Assembly: GCA_963723455.1 (NCBI GenBank)
Contig: CAVRQM010000005.1
Location: forward strand, 434,001-498,000
Reading direction: 5' to 3'
DNA length: 64,000 nucleotides
From: CAVRQM01 sp963723455
GTDB lineage: Bacteria > Pseudomonadota > Alphaproteobacteria > Acetobacterales > Acetobacteraceae
Shown here: positions 1-11,123 of the stretch, piece by piece
How positions within the stretch are numbered: position 1 is the first letter of the stretch
How the letters are laid out: the number at the start of each line of letters is the position of its first letter
Translations under genes and position numbers: made by a program
The notes under the pieces: model-generated
What the model was told of the DNA's origin: nothing
Seen by the model: only the letters and a program-made list of their open reading frames with translations
Database searches by the model: none

Positions 1-277
1 CGATCGACCCAGCCGGTGCTGTTCAGCCGCTGCATCTCGACTGCGTAGAAGCGCTGCATGTCTGCGCGCGGGCTGGGCTGCAGCTGCGGCGCGGGGTAGA
101 TCGGCAACGGCGGACGGATGGTGCGGTCCAGCAACGCGCCGGGAAACGCCCACAGCGTCAGCAGCACGATGGTCGCAAGGGAACTGAGCAGCAGGGCGAA
201 TGCGCCGGCGATGAACCGCTGGCTGACATCGCTCGGCTCGTGTTGCGCGTCGGGGATGATGCGTCGGTCTCAGCCAT
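1..277 (-). CDS. Small membrane protein of the ACIII locus (partial, cut by window edge)
   Basis: The reading frame entering the window edge encodes a soluble N-terminus, one hydrophobic segment (AGAFALLLSSLATIVLLTLW) and then a proline-rich periplasm-like stretch that runs off position 1. An ATG at 277 overlaps the actF stop in the usual tightly packed style, but it lies out of frame with the membrane segment, so an indel at about 235-265 is likely. The family is not recognised. Its place directly after actF suggests an accessory gene of the alternative complex III or a linked oxidase cluster. That is inference from position only. Confidence 0.45.
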
Positions 278-1328
278 GCCGTGCCTCGACCGTCACGCCG
301 CGCAGCAGACGCGGCGCGCGCAGGGCGATGCCGGCGCCCAACCCGAGCAGCGCCAGCATTGCCGCCGCATCAAGCAGCGACCAGCCGCGCCCCGCGTCCG
401 GCAGCACGATCCACCAGGCGCGCGGGATCTCGATGGCGACCAGCAGCGCCGCCATCGCCCGCATCGCACGCGCGGACCGCTGCATCTGCGGCCACAGCAG
501 GACGAAGAACGGCAGCGGGAAATGCAGCCCGGCGATCACCGCGGCGACGGTGCCCCAGCCGCCGGAGGTGCGGCGCGCATACCACGCCGCCTCATGCACA
601 AGGTCGGACTGCCAGATGATAAGGAACTGCATGAAATCGAGGTAGGCCCACAGCACCAGCAGCCCCAACATCAGCCGACCGAGATCGGCCATCGCGGGCC
701 GATCCGCGCGACTGGCCGCGAATGTGGCTGCCAGCACCGCGATCGAGAGTGCGAACAGCGCCGCCTCGGTGCCGACCAGCATGCCGTACACGCTGGACTT
801 GAAGCGCGGCTCCATCGACAGCGTGAAGTCGATCGCGGCGAAGGTGATCGTCAGCGCCAGCAGGATCAGCCCCGGCGGCGCCAGCGCGTGCAGCGCGGCG
901 TCGGGGTCGTCCTGGCGCAGCGCGCGCAGCGTCAGCGCGCCCAGGCCGAGCCAGACGATCAGATAGACGATGCCGCGCCCGTAGAAGAACGGCGCGTTCA
1001 GGTAGAAGCGGTTGCTCGAGCCCGGATGCGATGTCCGGATGCATCCAGGGATACAGCGCATGCAGCACGAACAGGATCGGCAGCACCGCCGGCAGCAGCA
1101 GCGGCAGGGTCAGCACGCAGGCGACGAGCTGCGGCCGCAGCGCCGCGCCCCAGCGCCCGCCGGTCAGCGCATGGATCAGCAGCAGCGCGATGCTGCCCGA
1201 GCGGCCAGCCGATCCAGCAGGATCAGCGCCGCCAGCCAGGCATGCGGGAACTGTGCGGGGGCGACGATCCAGCCGATCGCTGCGCCCAGCAGGCCGACGA
1301 CGCCCACGCCCCAGGCCGCGCGCTCCAT
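270..1328 (-). CDS. actF: Alternative complex III membrane subunit ActF (two frameshifts)
   Basis: Membrane quinol-binding subunit of the quinol:cytochrome c oxidoreductase (alternative complex III), related to NrfD/ActC. Three consecutive pieces in different frames read as one multi-helix protein. The N-terminus begins MERAAWGVGVVGLLG at 1328, the middle contains PLLLPAVLPILFVLHALYPW, and the C-terminal part holds RFYLNAPFFYGRGIVYLIVW, AYLDFMQFLIIW and LHFPLPFFVLLW. The frame changes near 1200 (one base apparently missing) and near 1021-1023 (one extra base in a GGG run). It is the last act gene before the partial gene at the window edge. The family assignment is firm; the breaks look like sequence errors. 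Confidence 0.8.
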
Positions 1329-1338
1329 GCCGCCGGGG

Positions 1339-1829
1339 TCATCGCAGCGCCGCCCGCTGGTCGGGCGCCAGGTCGGCCAGTGTGGCGTCCTGGCTGCGCT
1401 GCAGCGCGCGGATATAGGCGGCGATCGCCCAGCGGTCCGCCGGCTGCACGCGGTTGGCGAAGGAATACATCGCGCCATAGCCGTTGGTGATCACGTCGTA
1501 GAAATGCTGCACCGGCGCAGCGAGCAGCCGCGCCGAGTGATAGGACGGCGGCGGCGGGAAACCGCGCTGCACGATCATGCCGTGGCCGTCGCCCAGCTCC
1601 GAATGGCACGGCGTGCAGTAGATGCGGAACCGTTCCTGTCCGCGCTGCGAGCAGGGCCAGGGTCACCGGCGGCGGCGGCGCGGGCCTGGACTCGAACTCG
1701 ACGGTGTCGAGCGGCATCGGCGCAGGCCCCACCGCCGGCGAATAGGTCTTCTGCTTCGGCTGGTCGATCATGTAGTCGCAGCCGGCCAGCAGCGCCAGCG
1801 CCGCGAGGCAGAGCGCCGCCGCGCCTCAC
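1339..1829 (-). CDS. actE: Mono-heme cytochrome c subunit ActE of alternative complex III (frameshifted)
   Basis: Lipoprotein-like c-type cytochrome of alternative complex III, which passes electrons on to soluble cytochrome c or an oxidase. The N-terminus has a hydrophobic signal ending in a lipobox-like LLAGCDY, followed by a proline-rich linker. A single heme motif, CTPCH, lies near 1607-1621. A methionine that could be the distal ligand occurs downstream in GYGAMYSF. The start is probably a GTG at 1829 overlapping the actD stop (GTGA), but it needs a frame correction near 1820. A second break lies near 1645, just before the heme motif. Gene order and motif make the identity secure. Confidence 0.75.
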
Positions 1830-2326
1830 GCGGAGAACTCCTCGATGCTGGCGGGCGCAGACGGTCAAGCACGGCGCGGGCGCGCGCGATGCGGGCCGGG
1901 TCCGCCGAGCGGACCGCGACGAACCAGACATCGCGCGAGGCGCGGCGGAAGCCCTCGCACTCATCCACCGGTTGATACAGCTTCGGCATCCGGCAGATCA
2001 CGAAGTAGCCGAGGAACCCGGCGCCCATCGCGCACAGCACGGCGAGCTCGAAGGCGATCGGGATGAACGGCGGCCAGGCGAACTTCGGGCGGCCGCCGAT
2101 GTCCAGCGGGTAGGCCCACACGTCTGCGTATGTCATCAGCAGGAAGAAGCCCGCGAGCCCCAGCACGCCGGCCAGGAACATCAGCAGCGGCAGCGGCGAG
2201 CCGCTCGGGTGTTCATCCAGCGCGCGTGGAGTGTAGGTTTCCACGCCGCCGACCTGCTCCGTCGCCAGCGGTCGAGCGCGCGCGCAGCGCGTGCTCGGTC
2301 GCGAACCCGGCGAGGATGCCGCTCAT
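1826..2326 (-). CDS. actD: Alternative complex III membrane subunit ActD (two frameshifts)
   Basis: Small subunit with two predicted membrane helices; in the family it anchors the extrinsic ActA/B/E subunits. The start MSGILAGFATEHAL at 2326 overlaps the actC stop by four bases (ATGA). The frame is lost in a GCGCGCGC run near 2275-2285 and resumes as ETYTPRALDEHPSGSPLPLL, followed by two hydrophobic segments and the conserved CRMPKLYQPVDECEGF stretch. A second shift near 1852 restores the ending IEEFSA and the TGA at 1828-1826. Length is about 165 residues once corrected, usual for the family. Confidence 0.8.
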
Positions 2327-3751
2327 GGCCGCGCCCCGTGCTGGCTGGCGATCAGCGAGCGCATCTCGTGCATCGATATGATCGGCACGTAGCGCACCGC
2401 CAGCAGGATGCCGGTGAGGAACAGCCCGACCGTGCCGAACAGCGTCGACCAGTCCCAGAACGTCGCGTGGAACAGTCCCCAGGATGACGGCAGATGCGGG
2501 CGATGCAGGCTGGTGACGACGATCTCGTACCGCTCGAACCACATGCCGACGACGATGCCGAAGCAGATCAGCAGCAGCAGCGGCTGGTGCATGCGCAGCC
2601 GCCGGGACCACAGCAACTGCGGCAGCGACACGTTGAATAGCAGCGTCGCCCAATAGACGTAGCCAGTAGTAGCCGAACACGCGCTGGACGAACATCGTCC
2701 GCTCGGCGGATCGCCGCCATAGAACGTGGTGAACGCGTCCATGAGGTAGGAGTAGGCCATCAGCAGCGAGCTGGTCAGCATCATCTTGCCGAGCACGTCG
2801 AAGTGCCGGCCGGTGATCATGTCTTCCAGCTGCAGCAACCGACGCAGCGGGATCATCAGCAGCAGCACGATGGCGAAGCCGGATAGCAGCGCGCCGAACA
2901 CGAAGAACGGCGGGAACTCGGTGGAATGCCAGCCGACCGTGGCGGCGCCCGCGAAGTCCAGGCCGACGATGCTGTGGATCGAGACCACGACGGGCGCCAT
3001 GATCGCCGCCATCACGCCATAGGTCGCGTGCAGGTGCTTCCATTGCCGCCCGGAACCGCGGAACCCGAGCGGCGAGGAAGCCATAGACGGCCTGCTTGAT
3101 CGGCGACGCTGCGCGGTCGCGCACGCTGGCCAGATCGGGAATGAGGCCAAGATACCAGAACAGAACCGAGGTCAGCACGTAGGTGTACAGCGCCCAGAAA
3201 TCCCACAGCAGCGGGCTGCGGAACTGCGCCCACAGCGTCATCGTGTTGGGATAGAAGAACAGCCAGTAGGCGAACCACGGCCGCCCCAGATGGATGATCG
3301 GGTAGATGCCCGCGGCCGCCGCGCCGAACAGCATCATCGATTCCGCGATGCGGTTGATCGAGGTGCGCCACTCCACCCGCACCAGGAAGAACAGCGCGGA
3401 GATGATGGTGCCACCCGAGGCGATGGCGATCCACCAGACATAGTTCAGGATCGCGAAGCCCCAGGCGATCGGCCAGTCGATGCCCCAGATGCCGACCCCT
3501 GCGTAGAACAGGTAGATCACCGAGACCACGAGCAGCCCGGCGAGCGCGAGGCTCGGCAGGAAGGCGATCCACCACCACAGGAACGCCCGCTCGCGCAGCG
3601 CGATGGCGCAGATCAGGTCGGTCATCGAGGCGGCGGTGACGCCGGGATAGACGATCGGCTCGTCCGCGCGAAGCCGGCGCGGCAGCCCGCGCGGCGCGCT
3701 GTCCACCGTGCCGCTCAGGCTGCCCAGCCGCGGCGCCGGGATGTCGCTCAT
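2323..3751 (-). CDS. actC: Alternative complex III quinol-oxidising NrfD-like subunit ActC (three frameshifts)
   Basis: Polytopic NrfD-family subunit that forms the quinol site facing the iron-sulfur subunit ActB. The N-terminal part is intact, with YPGVTAASMTDLICAIALRE at the start and many helices. The frame shifts near 3072 (FLA to LGFRGSGRQWKHLH). Two nearly compensating indels, at about 2713 and 2667, scramble the stretch that should read ERTMFVQRVFGYY. The corrected protein is about 475 residues, the family norm. ATGA overlaps link it to actB upstream and actD downstream, so the operon is translationally coupled. Confidence 0.85.
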
Positions 3752-6629
3752 GCGGTGGCTGCCTTGATCGCCGGATTGGGGTTGCGCACCAGCGCCTGGT
3801 ACGTGGTCCGCGGCTTGGTGTTCTGTTCTTCAAGCATGGCGAAATCGAGCGGGCTCTGCTTGCGCCTGGCAACCGCGCTGGACGGGTCGGCGAGGTTGCC
3901 GAAGGTGAAGGCCTGGGTCGGGCAGGCGGCCTGGCAGGCGGTCGTGACCTCACCGACCGGCTTGCTGTCGCGGTCGGCCACGATGCGCGCAGCGGCAATG
4001 CGTTGCAGGCAGTACGTGCATTTCTCCATGACGCCGCGTCCGCGCACCGTCACGTCGGGGTTCCACGATTCCGGTGGCCGGTGCTGTTCGTTGCCGTAAC
4101 CAAAGTAGTTGAAGCGGCGCACCTTGTACGGGCAGTTGTTGGAGCAGAACCGCGTGCCGACACAGCGGTTGTACACCATCGCGTTGATGCCCTCGGAATC
4201 ATGCACGGTGGCGCCCACGGGGCAGACGATCTCGCATGGCGCCTGCTCGCAATGCATGCACAGAACCGGCTGCAGAAAGCTTTCCGGCGCGTCGGCAGTG
4301 CCCTCGAAATAGCGGTCGATGCGCAGCCAATGCATTTCGCGTTGATGCAGGACCTGGTCCTTGCCGACCACAGGGATGTTGTTCTCGGCTTGGCAGGCGA
4401 CGACGCAGGCGTTGCAGCCGATGCAGGCGTTCAGGTCCACGCTCATCGCCCATGCGGCCGGCCCGGGCGGAATTGTCCGGTACAGGTGCGGCTCGGCCCG
4501 CTCGTTGACGGCGAAGCGGGGATTGGCGGCGAACTCGGCGAGGGTGCCGTGGCGCAGGACCTCCGGCGGCGTATCCAGCAGCAGCGTGTGATGCACCGTG
4601 CTGGCGATGCGTTCGCTGCCGCGCTCCTTGTGCAGCGAGGCCGCGACATCGAGCCCGGTCAGCGGGTAGCATCCACCCCGCTGGCGTCGCCGATGCTGCC
4701 GGCGGCGCTGCGGCCGGAGCCAAGCAGGGCGGTGATGCAGTCGGGCGCCTGTCCCGGCATGATCCAGACCGGGGCGACGAGGCTGGTCTCGCTCAGCGAC
4801 AGACGCACATGGTCGCCGTTTTGGACATGCAGCCTGTCGGCGAGCGCGGGGGCGATCAGCAGCGGATTGTCCCAGACGATCTTGGTCAGCGGCCGCGGCA
4901 GCTCCTGCAGCCATGGGTTGTTGGCGAAGCGGCCGTCCCACAGGCTCGGGTCGGGGCGGAACAGCACGGTCAACGGTCGCGATGCAGGCGCGGGCGGCGC
5001 GACCCGTGCCGCTCCCGGCTGCAATGCAACGTCCGAGATCGCGGCGGCGGTCCCGCGCACCACGCCTTCGGCCAGAGCCGCCGCCCAGCCGTCCGCGCCG
5101 AGGCCTTGCCAGGTGTCGCGCACCATCCGCTCGGCCGAGGCTGGCGCCGGCCGCATGTACAGCCCCAGCATCTCCTGCGCGCTGATCCCGTCATACAGCG
5201 GCAGCGCCTGCGGCTGCAGGATGCCTGCCGTGCCGTCATGCGCGCGCGCGTCGCCCCAGGCTTCCCACGGGTGCGCCATCGGCACGAACCATGTCGCCAG
5301 CCGCGCCGTCTCGTCGGCGGTGCCGGCCAGCGCCAGGCTGAACTTCACCTGTTCCAGTGCCTGCGCGAAGCCCCAGCTCGGCGGCGAGGCATAGGCCGGG
5401 TTGCTGTCGAGAATGAGCAGGCTGTCCACCCGCCCAGCCTGCATGTCGGCAATCAGCGCGCGCAACGACGCGGCCTGCTCCACCGGGCGGTCCGCCACCG
5501 GCCCGATCAGATCGAACGTGACGCCGCGGCCGCCCAGCGCCTGATTGATGGCATGAGCAAGGGCGTGGAACTCTGCGGGCTGGTCGGGGCCTACATGCAC
5601 CAGCGCGCGGCCATGCGCCGATGTCAGGTCGGTCGCCATCGCCCCGAACCAGGCGGGAACCGCAACGGGCGTCTGGCCGTGCAGGATGGTCGCGGCGAGC
5701 GCAGTCATGATGGCGTACAGCTCGGACGGTCCGGCGATGAAGCGGTGGTCGGCGACCGAGCCGATCAGCGTCGGCGTAGGTTCCACCGCATAGACGCGGC
5801 TCATTGCCGTGGTGCGCGACGGATTGCGGCGGCTGGCGAACCCGCGGGCGTAGCTCAGGTGGCCCGGCGCCGAGCTCAGCAGATCGCTGTCCATCGCCAG
5901 CACGATGTCGGCTCGCTCCGGGCGATAGACCGTCTCGACTGGCTGCCCGTAGGCCAGCATCGCGCCCCGCAGAACGGCGTCGCGCGACACCGGCTGCCAC
6001 TGATGCCACTGCGCCCCGGGGTATTGCCGCAGCAGCGAGTCGAGCTGCGCGGCCAATGTCGGCGAGGTGACGGTGCCGGTCAGGATGCGCAGGCCCGCGC
6101 CATGCCGCGCGCCCAGCAACTCGCGCTGCATGGTCAGCGCGGTCTGCAGGCTCTGGCGATCCGACGGCTCGCCCCGGTTCTGGATCTGTGCGGCCCGGTC
6201 CGGGTCGTAGAAGCCCAGCACCTGCGCCTGCGCGAATACATCGGTGGCGCCCAGACTGGCCGGATGGTTCGGGTTGCCCTCGACCTTCACCGGGCGGCCC
6301 ATATTGTGCTTGACGACAATCCCGCTTGCGTAGCCGTCCAGCACGTTGGCGGTCGCGTAGAAGTTGGGCAGCGCCGGGATGATGTTGGACGGGTAGCGCA
6401 CCGCCGGGATCAGATCTCCCGATGGGGCGCCGGGATCGCAGCCGCCCAGACCCGCCATCGCCAGGGCCGCGGCCATCAGCCGCAATGTCTGGCGGCGGTC
6501 GCGCGGTTCCGCCATCGCGCTCGCCAGACCCGGAAACTCCGCAGCCGCGCGTTCCAGGAACGCCGGATCCGCCGCCGCCTGCTCCAGGCTGCGCCACATC
6601 GCCGCGCGTTTTGCCTGCGCACCGCTCAT
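3748..6629 (-). CDS. actB: Alternative complex III molybdopterin-like/iron-sulfur subunit ActB (one frameshift)
   Basis: Large periplasmic subunit fusing a molybdopterin oxidoreductase-like domain, which in ACIII has no molybdenum cofactor, to a four-cluster ferredoxin domain. The N-terminus carries a twin-arginine-like DRRQTLRLM followed by a lipobox-like GLGGC. The C-terminal third shows the expected cysteine groups: CIGCNACVVAC, CMHCEQAPCEIVC, CVGTRFCSNNC and CTYCLQRI with ACQAACP. The frame is lost once near 4670, where DATR-stop should read on as YPLTGLD, consistent with one missing base. The start ATG at 6629 overlaps the actA stop (ATGA). Corrected length is about 960 residues. Confidence 0.88.
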
Positions 6630-7279
6630 CGATGGCACAGTGTGCAATCTGTGAGATTGCGGTCCGGAACATGATACTGTTTCATCAGCGCCTCCGCCGA
6701 GGGCGTGCCGGCGGTGCGGCGCCATTCGGTGTTGTAGATCGCGGACGCCGGCCGCAGGTTCGGCCCCGGATCGCGGTGGCAATTCAGGCAGAACTGCATC
6801 GTCAGCGTCGCCGCCTTGTAGGTCAGCGGCATGGTATCGACCGGACCGTGGCAGCTCGAGCAGCCGACCCCCTTGGCGATGTGGATGCTGTGGTTGAAAT
6901 AGACGTAGTCGGGCAGGTCGTTGATGCGGTGCCAGACGATCGGCGTGCCGTTCGCCAGGCTGTCGCGCACCGGTCGCAGCAGATCCGCGTTGGTCCAGAT
7001 CTGCGAGTGGCAGGTCATGCAGGTATAGGTCGGCGGCAGCCCTGCATTGGCCGAGACCTCCACGGCGGTGTGACAGAACCGGCAATCGATGCCGAGACCC
7101 GCCACGTGATGCTGGTGGCTGAACGGCACCGGCTGTTCGACGAGCCATCGCACATGGCGGGCGTAGTCTGTGCGCGGCCACAGCCACCACCACGCCATTC
7201 CTGCCACGAGCGCGCCGCTTACGCCCAGCAGGACCAGCTTCGCGGTGAGGTCCGCCCTGGGGGTGAAGATCGCCGCCAT
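6626..7279 (-). CDS. actA: Pentaheme cytochrome c subunit ActA of alternative complex III
   Basis: First gene of the ACIII operon and the only intact one. The 217-residue protein has an N-terminal membrane anchor or signal (residues about 14-34). It has five CxxCH heme motifs at about residues 66 (CRFCH), 87 (CMTCH), 140 (CSSCH), 164 (CLNCH) and 212 (CTLCH), with extra histidines (FSHQHH, FNHSIH) suited to bis-His ligation. Five hemes is the defining count for ActA. It overlaps actB by four bases. The 177-base gap upstream is shared with the divergent ABC transporter and should contain the operon promoter. Confidence 0.93.
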   Translation of the reverse strand: MAAIFTPRADLTAKLVLLGVSGALVAGMAWWWLWPRTDYARHVRWLVEQPVPFSHQHHVAGLGIDCRFCHTAVEVSANAGLPPTYTCMTCHSQIWTNADLLRPVRDSLANGTPIVWHRINDLPDYVYFNHSIHIAKGVGCSSCHGPVDTMPLTYKAATLTMQFCLNCHRDPGPNLRPASAIYNTEWRRTAGTPSAEALMKQYHVPDRNLTDCTLCHR

Positions 7280-7456
7280 TGTCTCCGAACTCGCCGCCTC
7301 GTGAGGACTAAGCGTGCGGTCGCCAGGATCGTTCGTTCCTCGTGTCCCGCAGCCGGCCGGACCCGGCGCACAAACTCGTGAGCGGCAACAATGGCGGCGC
7401 TTCCCCTTTGCCGCTCACCCCGCCTATCCTGCCGCGATCACGTTCAGGAGATCGCC

Positions 7457-9056
7457 ATGCTCAGCCGCCGCGCCCTGCTCGCCGCCACCGCTGCCTCGCC
7501 GCTGCTGGGGGCGGTTGCAGCGTCCGACGCCCGCGCCGACACGCCGCGCGAGGTGGTGGTCATGGCCATGCAGATCGACGACGTCATCAGCCTCGATCCG
7601 GGCGAAATGGTACGAGTTCACCGACAACGAGGTCTGCGGCAACGTCTATCGCAAGCTGGTGCTGCCGGACGAGAGCGATGCGTCCAAGGTGGTCGGCGAC
7701 CTGGCGAAAAGCTGGGAAATCAGCGCCGACGGGCTGACCTTCACCTTCCACCTCGGCGACGACGCGCATTTCTTCTCGGGCAATCCGGTCACCGCGCACG
7801 ATGCCGCGTTCACGCTGCAACGGCTGGTACAGATGGACAAGTCGCCGGCCTTCATCATCAGCCAGTTCGGGTTTTCCCGCGACAACGTGACGAAGCTGAT
7901 CCGTGCCGCCGACGACAAGACGCTGGTCATGACGCTGCCTCAGAAGCAGGCGCCCAGCTTCGTGCTGAACTGCCTGTCGGCCAGCGCCTGCAACGTCGTC
8001 GAGCAGGCGGTGGCGATGGCGCATCAGGTCGGCGGCGATCTGGGCAATGGCTGGCTCAAGACCAACAGCGCCGGGGCGGGGCCGTTCAAGCTGACCGCCT
8101 GGGCGGCCAGCGACCACATCATCCTGGACGCGAACCCGCATTACGGCGCGCCGGTGCAACCGAAACGGATCGTCATCCGCCACGTCGCCGACCCGGCCGC
8201 GCAGTTGCTGCTGCTGCAGAAGGGCGATGCCGACATTGCCCGCAACCTGACGCCCGACCAGCTCAAGACGGTAGCCGGCAACCCCGATTTCCACGGCATC
8301 TCGAAGCTGCAGGCGACGACGCTCTACATTGCCATGAACGAGGGCGTCCCGGCGCTCGCCAAGCCGCAGGTGCGCCAGGCGATCAAATGGGCGATCGGCT
8401 ATGACGCGATCGCGCAGAACATCACGCCGAACCTGTGGGGGATCAGCCAGTCGTTCCTGCCGAAGGGCCTGCCCGGCGCGCTGGAGGACCAGCCGTTCCA
8501 CAAGGATACCGCGAAGGCGAAGCAGCTGCTGGCCGAGGCCGGTTATCCGAACGGCCTGACGCTGACGATGGACTTCATCACGGTAGCCCCGTACGGCGAC
8601 ATCGCGCAGGCGGTGCAGGCCGATCTGGCGCAGGCCGGCATCACGCTGACCCTGCTGCCCGGCGAGCAGAAGCAGGTCATCACCAAGACCCGCAGCCGCA
8701 CGCATCAGCTGGCGATGCTGTATTGGGGCTCGGACTACTTCGACCCGAACAGCAATGCGCAGGGCTTCTGCGCCAACCCCGACGATTCCGCGAGCAGCAA
8801 GCTAAAGATCTTGGCTTGGCGCAGCCACTTCGTGGACAAGCAGCTGACCGACGAGACGCTGGCCGCGGCGGACGAGCTGGACGCGGGCAAGCGCATCGCC
8901 ATTTACCAGGATATGCAGCGGCAGTTCTGGGACCGTGCGCCGTTCGCGATCCTGTTGCAGCGCAGCGCCAACGCGACGATGCGGCGCAACGTCAACGGCC
9001 TGTATGTCGGGCCGATGCCGGACTTCAACAAATACCAGCGGATCGTCAAGAGTTGA
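7457..9056 (+). CDS. Peptide-type ABC transporter substrate-binding protein (SBP_bac_5; one frameshift)
   Basis: Periplasmic binding protein of the oligopeptide/dipeptide/nickel family and first gene of the dpp-like operon. The start at 7457 follows an AGGAG and gives a clear Sec or Tat-like signal (MLSRRALLAATAA to ARAD). The frame changes at about 7609, where an extra G makes GEMVRVH instead of the expected YEFTDNEVCGNVYRKL. The remainder to 9056 is open and matches the family throughout (LAKSWEISADGLTFTFHL, TAHDAAFTL, IKWAIGYDAI). About 530 residues when corrected. The substrate cannot be told from sequence. Confidence 0.85.
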
Positions 9057-9099
9057 GTCTGACAGCGTTCGCGACCGTCCGTTCGCGACGCGATGCGAG

Positions 9100-9134
9100 T
9101 TCGTCGTGGCCTGGCCTGGCCCGGCCACGACGAA
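9100..9134. repeat. Intergenic palindromic repeat (REP-like hairpin)
   Basis: A perfect 12-base inverted repeat, TTCGTCGTGGCC and GGCCACGACGAA, surrounds an 11-base loop in the 130-base gap between the binding protein and its first permease. The motif type is common as a dispersed intergenic repeat in high-GC alphaproteobacteria. As a stem-loop it could also attenuate transcription so that the binding protein is made in excess of the permeases. That role is inference. No second copy was noticed in this window. Confidence 0.6.
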
Positions 9135-9186
9135 ATGCGCGACGATGACGGGGTCCACTGCCGCCATGCGTGGGCGCGGTCTGGCC

Positions 9187-10218
9187 ATGACGACAGCCCT
9201 GCTTCGGCTTCGCCGCCTGCGCCCCGTCGGCATCAGTGTGTCCAGCGTGGCGATCACTCTGCTCGGCCTGGCCTTGGTGACGTTCGTGATCGGGCATGTC
9301 ATGCCGATCGACCCGCTGATCGCCATTGTCGGTGACCACGCCCCGCCCGCGCTAGTGGAGCGGACGCGCATCGAGCTGGGGCTGGACAGGCCGCTCGCGG
9401 TGCAGTTCGGCATCTACCTGTGGCGGCTGCTGCACGGCGATCTCGGCCGCTCGGTGATGACCTCGCATCCCGTGGCCGCCGACATTGCGGCGTATTTCCC
9501 GGCGACCGTGGAGCTGGCGACGGCGGCGATGATCGTGGCGCTGGCGATCGGGATTCCGCTCGGCGTGCTCGCCGCGTCGCGCCAGGGATCGGCGCTGGAC
9601 CATGCGGTGCGCGTGCTGAGCCTGGTTGGGCAATCGGTGCCGGTGTTCGTCCTGGCGCTGCTGTGCCTGCTGGTGTTCTACGCCAAGCTGGGCGTCGCTC
9701 CAGGAACCGGGCAGCAGGGCGTGCTGTACGAGGGGCTGACCACGCCGATCACCGGCATGGTGGCCGTGGACGCGGCGCTGGCCGGCGACTGGGGCGCATT
9801 CCGCGACGCGATGGCGCATCTGGCGCAACCGGCGCTGATCCTTGCGTTCTTCATCATGGGCACCATCACCCGGATGACCCGCGCCTTCATGCTGGACGCG
9901 CTGCAAGGCGAGTACATCATCACCGCCCGCGCGAAGGGCCTGTCGGCGGCGCGCATCCTGTGGCGGCACGCCTTCGGCAACATCGCGGTGGCGCTGGTGA
10001 CGGTGCTGGCGCTGGCCTATGCCAGCCTGCTGGAAGGCTCGGTGCTGACCGAGACCATCTTCTCGTGGCCCGGGCTGGGCCAGTACCTGACGATCTCGCT
10101 GCTGAATGCCGACATGAACGCGGTGCTGGGTGCGACCCTGGTGGTGGGCGCGGCCTATGTCGGGCTGAACCTGCTGGCCGACCTGTCGTACCGGCTGTTC
10201 GACCCGCGCACGCGATGA
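9187..10218 (+). CDS. Peptide-type ABC transporter permease (DppB-like)
   Basis: Inner-membrane permease of the oligopeptide family, 343 residues. The N-terminal helix (VSSVAITLLGLALVTFVIGH), a periplasmic GDHAPP loop and the EAA-type loop (AFMLDALQGEYIITARAKGL) are typical of DppB/OppB. The ATG at 9187 was chosen because everything upstream in frame translates the intergenic repeat. The 3' end overlaps the next permease by ATGA. It should pair with the permease immediately downstream to form the channel. Confidence 0.88.
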   Translation: MTTALLRLRRLRPVGISVSSVAITLLGLALVTFVIGHVMPIDPLIAIVGDHAPPALVERTRIELGLDRPLAVQFGIYLWRLLHGDLGRSVMTSHPVAADIAAYFPATVELATAAMIVALAIGIPLGVLAASRQGSALDHAVRVLSLVGQSVPVFVLALLCLLVFYAKLGVAPGTGQQGVLYEGLTTPITGMVAVDAALAGDWGAFRDAMAHLAQPALILAFFIMGTITRMTRAFMLDALQGEYIITARAKGLSAARILWRHAFGNIAVALVTVLALAYASLLEGSVLTETIFSWPGLGQYLTISLLNADMNAVLGATLVVGAAYVGLNLLADLSYRLFDPRTR

Positions 10219-11123
10219 GCGGCATCGCGCTGCCGACCCGCGCGTGGCTGCTGACCGACACGCCGGCCTCGCCGCGTCAGGCGGCCTGGGGACAGGCGTA
10301 CCGGCGCTGGTTGCAGTTCAGGCGCAACGGGCTGGCCATGGTCGGGCTGCTGACCGTGCTGCTGCTGATCCTGCTGTCGGTGTTCGCGCCGCTGGTGGCG
10401 CCGCAGAGTCCCGCGGCGCAGGACCTGGCGCACCGGCTGGCGGCGCCCTCGGCCGCGCATTGGCTCGGTACCGACGAGCTTGGCCGCGACCTGTTCTCAC
10501 GCGTCCTGTATGGCGGGCGGATCACGCTCGGCATGGTGGTCGCGGTGGTGGCGCTGGTGGCGCCGATCGGCCTCGCGGTGGGCACGGTGGCGGGCTATCT
10601 CGGCGGCTGGGCGGACCGGGCCTTGATGCGGCTGACCGACATCTTCCTGGCGTTTCCCCGCCTGGTGCTGGCACTGGCCTTCGTCGCGGCGCTGCGGCCC
10701 GGCATCGGCAGCGCCATCATCGCCATCGCGCTGACCACCTGGCCGCCCTATGCGCGCATCGCGCGGGCTGACACGCTGACCATCCGCAATGCCGACTATA
10801 TCGCGGCGGTGCGGCTGACCGGCGCGGGCGCGGGCCGCATCATCATGCGCCATGTCGCGCCGCTCTGTCTGCCCAGCATCGTCGTGCGCGTGACCCTGGA
10901 CATGAGCGGCATCATCCTCACCGCCGCCGGCCTGGGTTTTCTCGGCATGGGCGCGCAGCCGCCGACGCCGGAATGGGGCACCATGATCTCGGCGTCGCGG
11001 GGCTACATCTTTCAGCAATGGTGGGTGCCGGCCGTGCCGGGCGTGGCGATCTTCGTCGCCTCGCTGGCGTTCAACCTGCTGGGCGACGGGCTGCGCGACG
11101 TGCTGGACCCGAAACAGCGCTGA
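10215..11123 (+). CDS. Peptide-type ABC transporter permease (DppC-like)
   Basis: Second permease, 302 residues, with the DppC-type N-terminal motif region (RRNGLAMVGLL), the conserved HWLGTDELGRDLFSRVLYGGR signature and the EAA loop (NADYIAAVRLTGAG). The C-terminus ends with GLRDVLDP, typical of the family. Start and stop overlap its neighbours (ATGA upstream, TGATG downstream), so this is a translationally coupled operon. Intact. Confidence 0.9.
   Translation: MSGIALPTRAWLLTDTPASPRQAAWGQAYRRWLQFRRNGLAMVGLLTVLLLILLSVFAPLVAPQSPAAQDLAHRLAAPSAAHWLGTDELGRDLFSRVLYGGRITLGMVVAVVALVAPIGLAVGTVAGYLGGWADRALMRLTDIFLAFPRLVLALAFVAALRPGIGSAIIAIALTTWPPYARIARADTLTIRNADYIAAVRLTGAGAGRIIMRHVAPLCLPSIVVRVTLDMSGIILTAAGLGFLGMGAQPPTPEWGTMISASRGYIFQQWWVPAVPGVAIFVASLAFNLLGDGLRDVLDPKQR

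Noticed and set aside
4003..6674. Two long plus-strand open frames opposite actB
   Set aside because: Low-complexity antisense shadows; actB on the other strand has conserved cysteine motifs and family similarity throughout.
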